DNA from: Branchiostoma floridae
Taxonomy: Eukaryota; Chordata; Leptocardii; Amphioxiformes; Branchiostomatidae
Reading direction: 5' to 3'
DNA length: 64,000 nucleotides
NCBI RefSeq assembly: GCF_000003815.2
Contig: NC_049995.1
Coordinates: 13,731,551-13,795,550, forward strand
Within the stretch, counting starts at the first letter, position 1. Every line of letters starts with the position of its first letter. Below, one piece after another: positions 48,101-64,000 of this stretch. Made by a program: the position numbers and the translations under genes. The notes beneath the pieces were generated by a model that saw nothing but the letters and a program-made list of their open reading frames with translations, did no database searches and was not told where the DNA came from.

Positions 48101-49043
48101 TTGACTGATTGGCCGATTTTTTTGTGGCTACACCAAATTGGCTGGAGAAATCCATTGCAATGCGTAAATGAACACCTTACTGGGAGAACTTTTTGCCACT
48201 GATTGATTGAGCAATGTTTTGATTTATTTGTTGACTTATTGATTGACAAATTAATTTATCTTTACGTTTCAAGGCCCCATTGTAAGGCGTCGATGAATGT
48301 TTCTATCACATGGCAGGCTAGGCAGAATATTTAGCCACTAAGTGATTTATTCATTGCTAATTTATTGATTGATTAATAACACATTGCAGGGAAAAAAAAC
48401 AACAGTTGCCACTAATTGATTGAGTTACATGTAAATATGAAATAACATCTATCTGCAAAGCGTTCTTTAAAACTACTCAGAGAAGATGCCTCTACTGTAC
48501 TTGGTGATAACAAATTCCACTCTACGATAGTTCTAGGAAAGTATGATTTTTTTTAAACACATCAATCCTAGGTTCGACTTGATAACTCTAGATCTGTTAT
48601 TTGAAGTCATGGCTGTTTCTTGTTCTTTTTTGAGCTGGTATTAGATACTTAAAGCTTATCAGTTGGTACGTCAACCAGTTTATTGGTCATTTTGTACATC
48701 ATGGAAAGTCTGGACATTTTCTTCTGTCATCAAGTGACATCCTCTGCGTAAACATTGACTCTCGCTCACTCTCACTTATCCTCGCCGCATATCAGACTTC
48801 GCTGAGGCGGGCCGTCATTGTTCTCCAAACATTGACTAATGTGTACATTGATTGATTAATTGATGTATTGATGTATTGATGTATTGATCCTGTGTTTCAG
48901 GTGCCCGTGCCCGACGGAACCCCCCGCACGTGGCCATGGACATCTCCACCATGCTGCTTGGTGAGCTGCTGGGAGCTGGAGGAGACGGTGAAAGGGCCAC
49001 CACCGATCACAACATAGACCTGTTCCGCCAGGCAGGGAAGTAG
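42127..49043 (+). CDS. CRH/urocortin-family neuropeptide precursor C
   Basis: Exons 42127-42355 and 48901-49043 join in phase 1 to 123 residues (TAG at 49041), across a 6.5-kb intron. The signal peptide is MSPKLILVIFCLSFLAMLLG. The pro-region holds CEGCGEEEA and GSELLNMLMKKAIV. After a furin-type RARR the hormone starts NPPHVAMDISTMLLGELLGA, continues GGDGERATTDHNIDLF, and ends RQA before GK and stop: 39 residues, amidated on Ala. NPP-x-V-x-MDIS recalls the PPISLDLT and NPSLSIDLT starts of CRH and urocortin 1. The length and the lack of Arg after LL recall urocortins 2 and 3. It is the most divergent of the three; family membership rests also on the shared gene structure and position. Confidence 0.77.
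42602..42775. mobile_element. Hairpin MITE, family 2, copy 3 (diverged)
   Basis: TCTGAGCAGATCCTACAGTA, AAGATAGTATTAAAAGCTGG and CAGAGGAGTGAAGCCGGC match the inner parts of the copy at 8856. The right arm ends GATCTGTTGGA. No clean target duplication is visible. Confidence 0.65.
43216..43421. mobile_element. MITE with TACTGTAAATG ends
   Basis: The left end is TACTGTAAATGAGTTCGCGG, and the right end is TTCGCGG-type sequence followed by CATTTACAGTA, inverted. The inside repeats GGTGGTTTTAA-TTCGCGG in both orientations. The element lies in the intron of gene C. Confidence 0.82.
43430..46700. other. Intron of gene C, mostly unassigned
   Basis: A block with TTTGTGTCAATAGTC, GGCTAATTGCAAA and TATAC-TAACAAAGAAGG is duplicated at about 45395-45530 and 45585-45700. 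No exon, RNA or domain is recognised otherwise. Confidence 0.5.
46722..46864. mobile_element. 143-bp hairpin element
   Basis: TAGTTACCCCATGG...TTTCTGTGTATATCACCAGG at the left faces CCTGGTGATATATACAGAAA...CCATGGGGTAACTA at the right. The arms are about 48 bp with a short loop. No coding content. Confidence 0.85.
47280..48400. repeat. Tandem duplication and GATT-rich tracts in intron of gene C
   Basis: A unit with CACCTTAGAACTA-AACAC, TTGTGCTGAACTGTAATA and GCAA-AGATGCGTGATT is at about 47295-47420 and 47465-47580. Imperfect TTGATTGA repeats lie at 48055-48420 and again at 48845-48890 just before the hormone exon. Confidence 0.7.
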
Positions 49044-49089
49044 ACAGGAGAGACAGGACACGGCTGACGGTTACATGGGAACAAAGAAC

Positions 49090-50400
49090 TCGACTATTGC
49101 TTCTTAGTTTGTTTAGACTATGAGCAAAACGATGTCAGGATAAGATGAAGCAAAGATGAAGCAGATTCAATAGCATTTTCGGAGCCTATGATGACTGGTT
49201 ACTTACCTCAAGTAGTGATTTCTCATTTTATTTAGACTACGAGCAAATGGTGTGAAGATAAGATGAAACAAAAAGATTAGCAGATGTTGATGATTTTATG
49301 GCATGTTAAGACTCTATGGATAAGACTCGACTACTTCTTAGTTTGTTAAGACTACGAGCGAAATGATACCAGGACAAGATGAAGAAAAAGAACGAGTAGA
49401 TTTGAGTAGAACTGCAAGTTTATACCATACGGATAAGATACCTCAGTTAGTGATTTCTTACTTCATTAAGACTTGGAGCGAAATGTTGCCAGGATATGAT
49501 TTTGAAAATTCTATGGCATGTCTAGACTCTACGGATGAGACTCCACTACTTCTTAGCTTGTTGAGACTGCGAGAAAAAATGATGCCAGGACAAGATGAAG
49601 AAGAAGCACATTTGATTGCATGTTTAGACCCTGGGATAAGATGTCTGATTAGTTATAGCAAAAGTCTATCTCAGTTTGCAATTTTCTACTTTACTGAATT
49701 TAGACTACAAGCGAAATGATGCCAGGACAAGATGAAGCAAAAGCTTTGATGAGACATATTTGATAGCATGTTTGGACCCTATATGGTCCCTGGTTACGTA
49801 CCTCAGTTAGTAATTTCCCACTTTATTCAGACCACGAGGGACATGATGGCAGTATTTGATGCAGGAAAAGAAGCAGCGGATTTTGAAGATTTTATGGCAT
49901 GTTTAGACTCTATGGGTAAGACTCGACTACTTCTTAGTTTGTTGTTTAGACTACGAGCAAAATGATGACAGGACAAGATGGGGAAGAAGCACATTTCATA
50001 GCTAGTTAAGACTCTATGGATGAGACTCGTTGTTACTTAAAGCGAAAGTCTATCACAGTTAATGATTTCTCTCTTTATTTAGACTACGAGAGAAAGGATG
50101 TCAGGATAAGATAAGGCAAAACAGGAAGCAGATTTAATAGCATGTTTAGACACTATGCCTAGGGATAAGATGCCTGGTTACGTAAAGCAAAAGTCCATCT
50201 CAGTTAGTGATTTCTCAATTTATTCAGACTAAGGGCGAAAATATGCCAGGGTAAGATAAAGTAAGAGGATTAGCAAAAAATAATGATTTTAAAGCATGTT
50301 TAGACTCTATGGAAAGACGCCTGTTTACTTAAAGCGAATTTCAGTCTCTTCTCATGCTTTCTCGTTTTATTTAGATTACAGAACAGTACATTTTATGCTA
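49090..50400 (+). repeat. Degenerate tandem array in the 3' region of gene C
   Basis: Eleven copies of a unit of 95-150 bp can be followed by the phrase TTTAGACTACGAGCRAAATG (at about 49117, 49231, 49345, 49465, 49561, 49700, 49828, 49945, 50081, 50223 and 50372). Each is followed by CAGGACAAGATGAAGC, a GCATGTTTAGACTCTATGG block and ACTTCTTAGTTTG. Some units stay open over 60-118 codons, but the frames do not agree and there is no domain. Confidence 0.85.
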
Positions 50401-50552
50401 CGATATCTGCGCATTCAGAATGTTAAAGTTATAGCAGCAATGGGAGATCGTAAAGTACGCTTAAAGACATAACATTTCACAGATTAATGACGCTTCATGT
50501 TATGTTCAAATGTCAGCCTTTAATGAATGATTAAAAAGAAACAAATGAAATC

Positions 50553-50571
50553 TTTATTTTCATGAAATAAA
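50553..50571. terminator. Convergent polyadenylation signals
   Basis: AATAAA on the minus strand (50558-50553) and AATAAA on the plus strand (50566-50571) lie 7 bases apart in a near-palindrome. They would serve the convergent gene 5 and CRH-like gene C. The minus-strand signal is 280 bp past that gene's stop. Confidence 0.5.
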
Positions 50572-50835
50572 ACATTGGAGTTTGCTTCTACTGCTTACAA
50601 GTACTATTTGAATTGCGTTTATGTGTGTTATCTATAAATGCGAGACTATACAGTAATTTAAGGTTAATATGTTTGGTCTAAACTATGCTATGTGATTATT
50701 TGACAGGAACAGCGTTCGTTTTACAATCTACATGTAGAGTAGAGTTGAAGTCGAAAAGTAAACATGTTCTTGAGGCGTGTAGTCGAGAATCGAAGGCGTG
50801 TCTTTTAGACGTGGTTAAGTCGATGCTTTGGATCT

Positions 50836-63637
<12,802 letters not shown>

Positions 63638-63894
63638 CTGAAATGAAATTAAAAGTATGATAATCAATGTAACTTTTATCCTCATAGAAGTATGTAGTCA
63701 AGCAGTCATCATTGCTGCCATCTTATTCATCTAACGGATGTCTGGCTGTTTGTCATATCTTATTTTACTGTACCATAGAAAGAGTCCGTACCTTTGATAA
63801 GTATTGCTATAGATAAGAATAAATTGAAAGCTAGCTTGCATTTTTGCTTTAAGTGACAAATTCAAATGTACAATATAACTTTGGCACTTGTTAT

Positions 63895-64000
63895 CTTGTT
63901 GTTTTTATGTATGCACATGTGCCCAGGATTGCCTGAAAAACAGGTCTACGCTGACCTGAGATGTATTCCTGGTAAAATAAATAAACTAAACTAAAACTAA
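63895..64000 (+). mobile_element. LINE 3' end
   Basis: TGCCCAGGATTGCCTGAAAAAC, GACCTGAGATGTATTCCTGG and TAAAATAAATAAACTAAACT form the end and simple-repeat tail of a non-LTR element on the plus strand. It runs to the window edge. Confidence 0.65.

Noticed and set aside
49090..50400. Repeat-encoded protein or CRISPR-like array
   Set aside because: The open frames shift between units and end at random. Units are 95-150 bp, diverged throughout, with no constant short repeat and unique spacers. It is a degenerate minisatellite in eukaryotic DNA.

Overview
This window is intron-rich animal DNA, most likely from an amphioxus (Branchiostoma). The reasons are exons of secreted domain families with consistent splice phases, three CRH-family neuropeptide precursors, many hairpin DNA transposons, CR1-like LINE tails, a tRNA-derived SINE, and a high density of short tandem duplications that span exon-intron boundaries. 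The species call is an inference. No bacterial operon, CRISPR array, rRNA or convincing tRNA gene was seen.

Layout. (1) Positions 1-8847, + strand: the 3' part of a secreted protein with a VWC domain, a thyroglobulin type-1 domain, an antistasin-like domain, a SEA-like domain and a C-terminal C-type lectin domain. The 11 firm exons join in phase to 442 residues plus stop. (2) About 13082-17450, + strand: CRH-like precursor A. (3) About 24900-33240, + strand: CRH-like precursor B. (4) About 42037-50570, + strand: CRH-like precursor C. (5) 50836-63637, - strand: the 3' part of a secreted protein with C8, TIL, VWC-like, vWA, Thr-rich linker, two PKD domains and a VWD domain. Its 15 exons join in phase to 788 residues plus stop. 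Genes 4 and 5 converge, and AATAAA motifs for both strands lie 8 bp apart near 50553-50571.

The main discovery candidate is the tandem cluster of three CRH/urocortin/DH44-type hormone genes. Each has a signal peptide, a short pro-region, one phase-1 intron just before the hormone, a basic cleavage site or single Arg, a helical core around a Leu-Leu pair, and a terminal Gly amidation donor. The mature peptides are clearly different, so this looks like an old local expansion rather than a recent copy.

The second theme is that short tandem duplications repeatedly catch exon edges and leave decoy exon pieces in introns or the 3' UTR, in the lectin gene, in CRH-like A and B, and at least six times in the minus-strand gene. 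Long stretches between genes hold repeats, degenerate tandem arrays and unassigned DNA.
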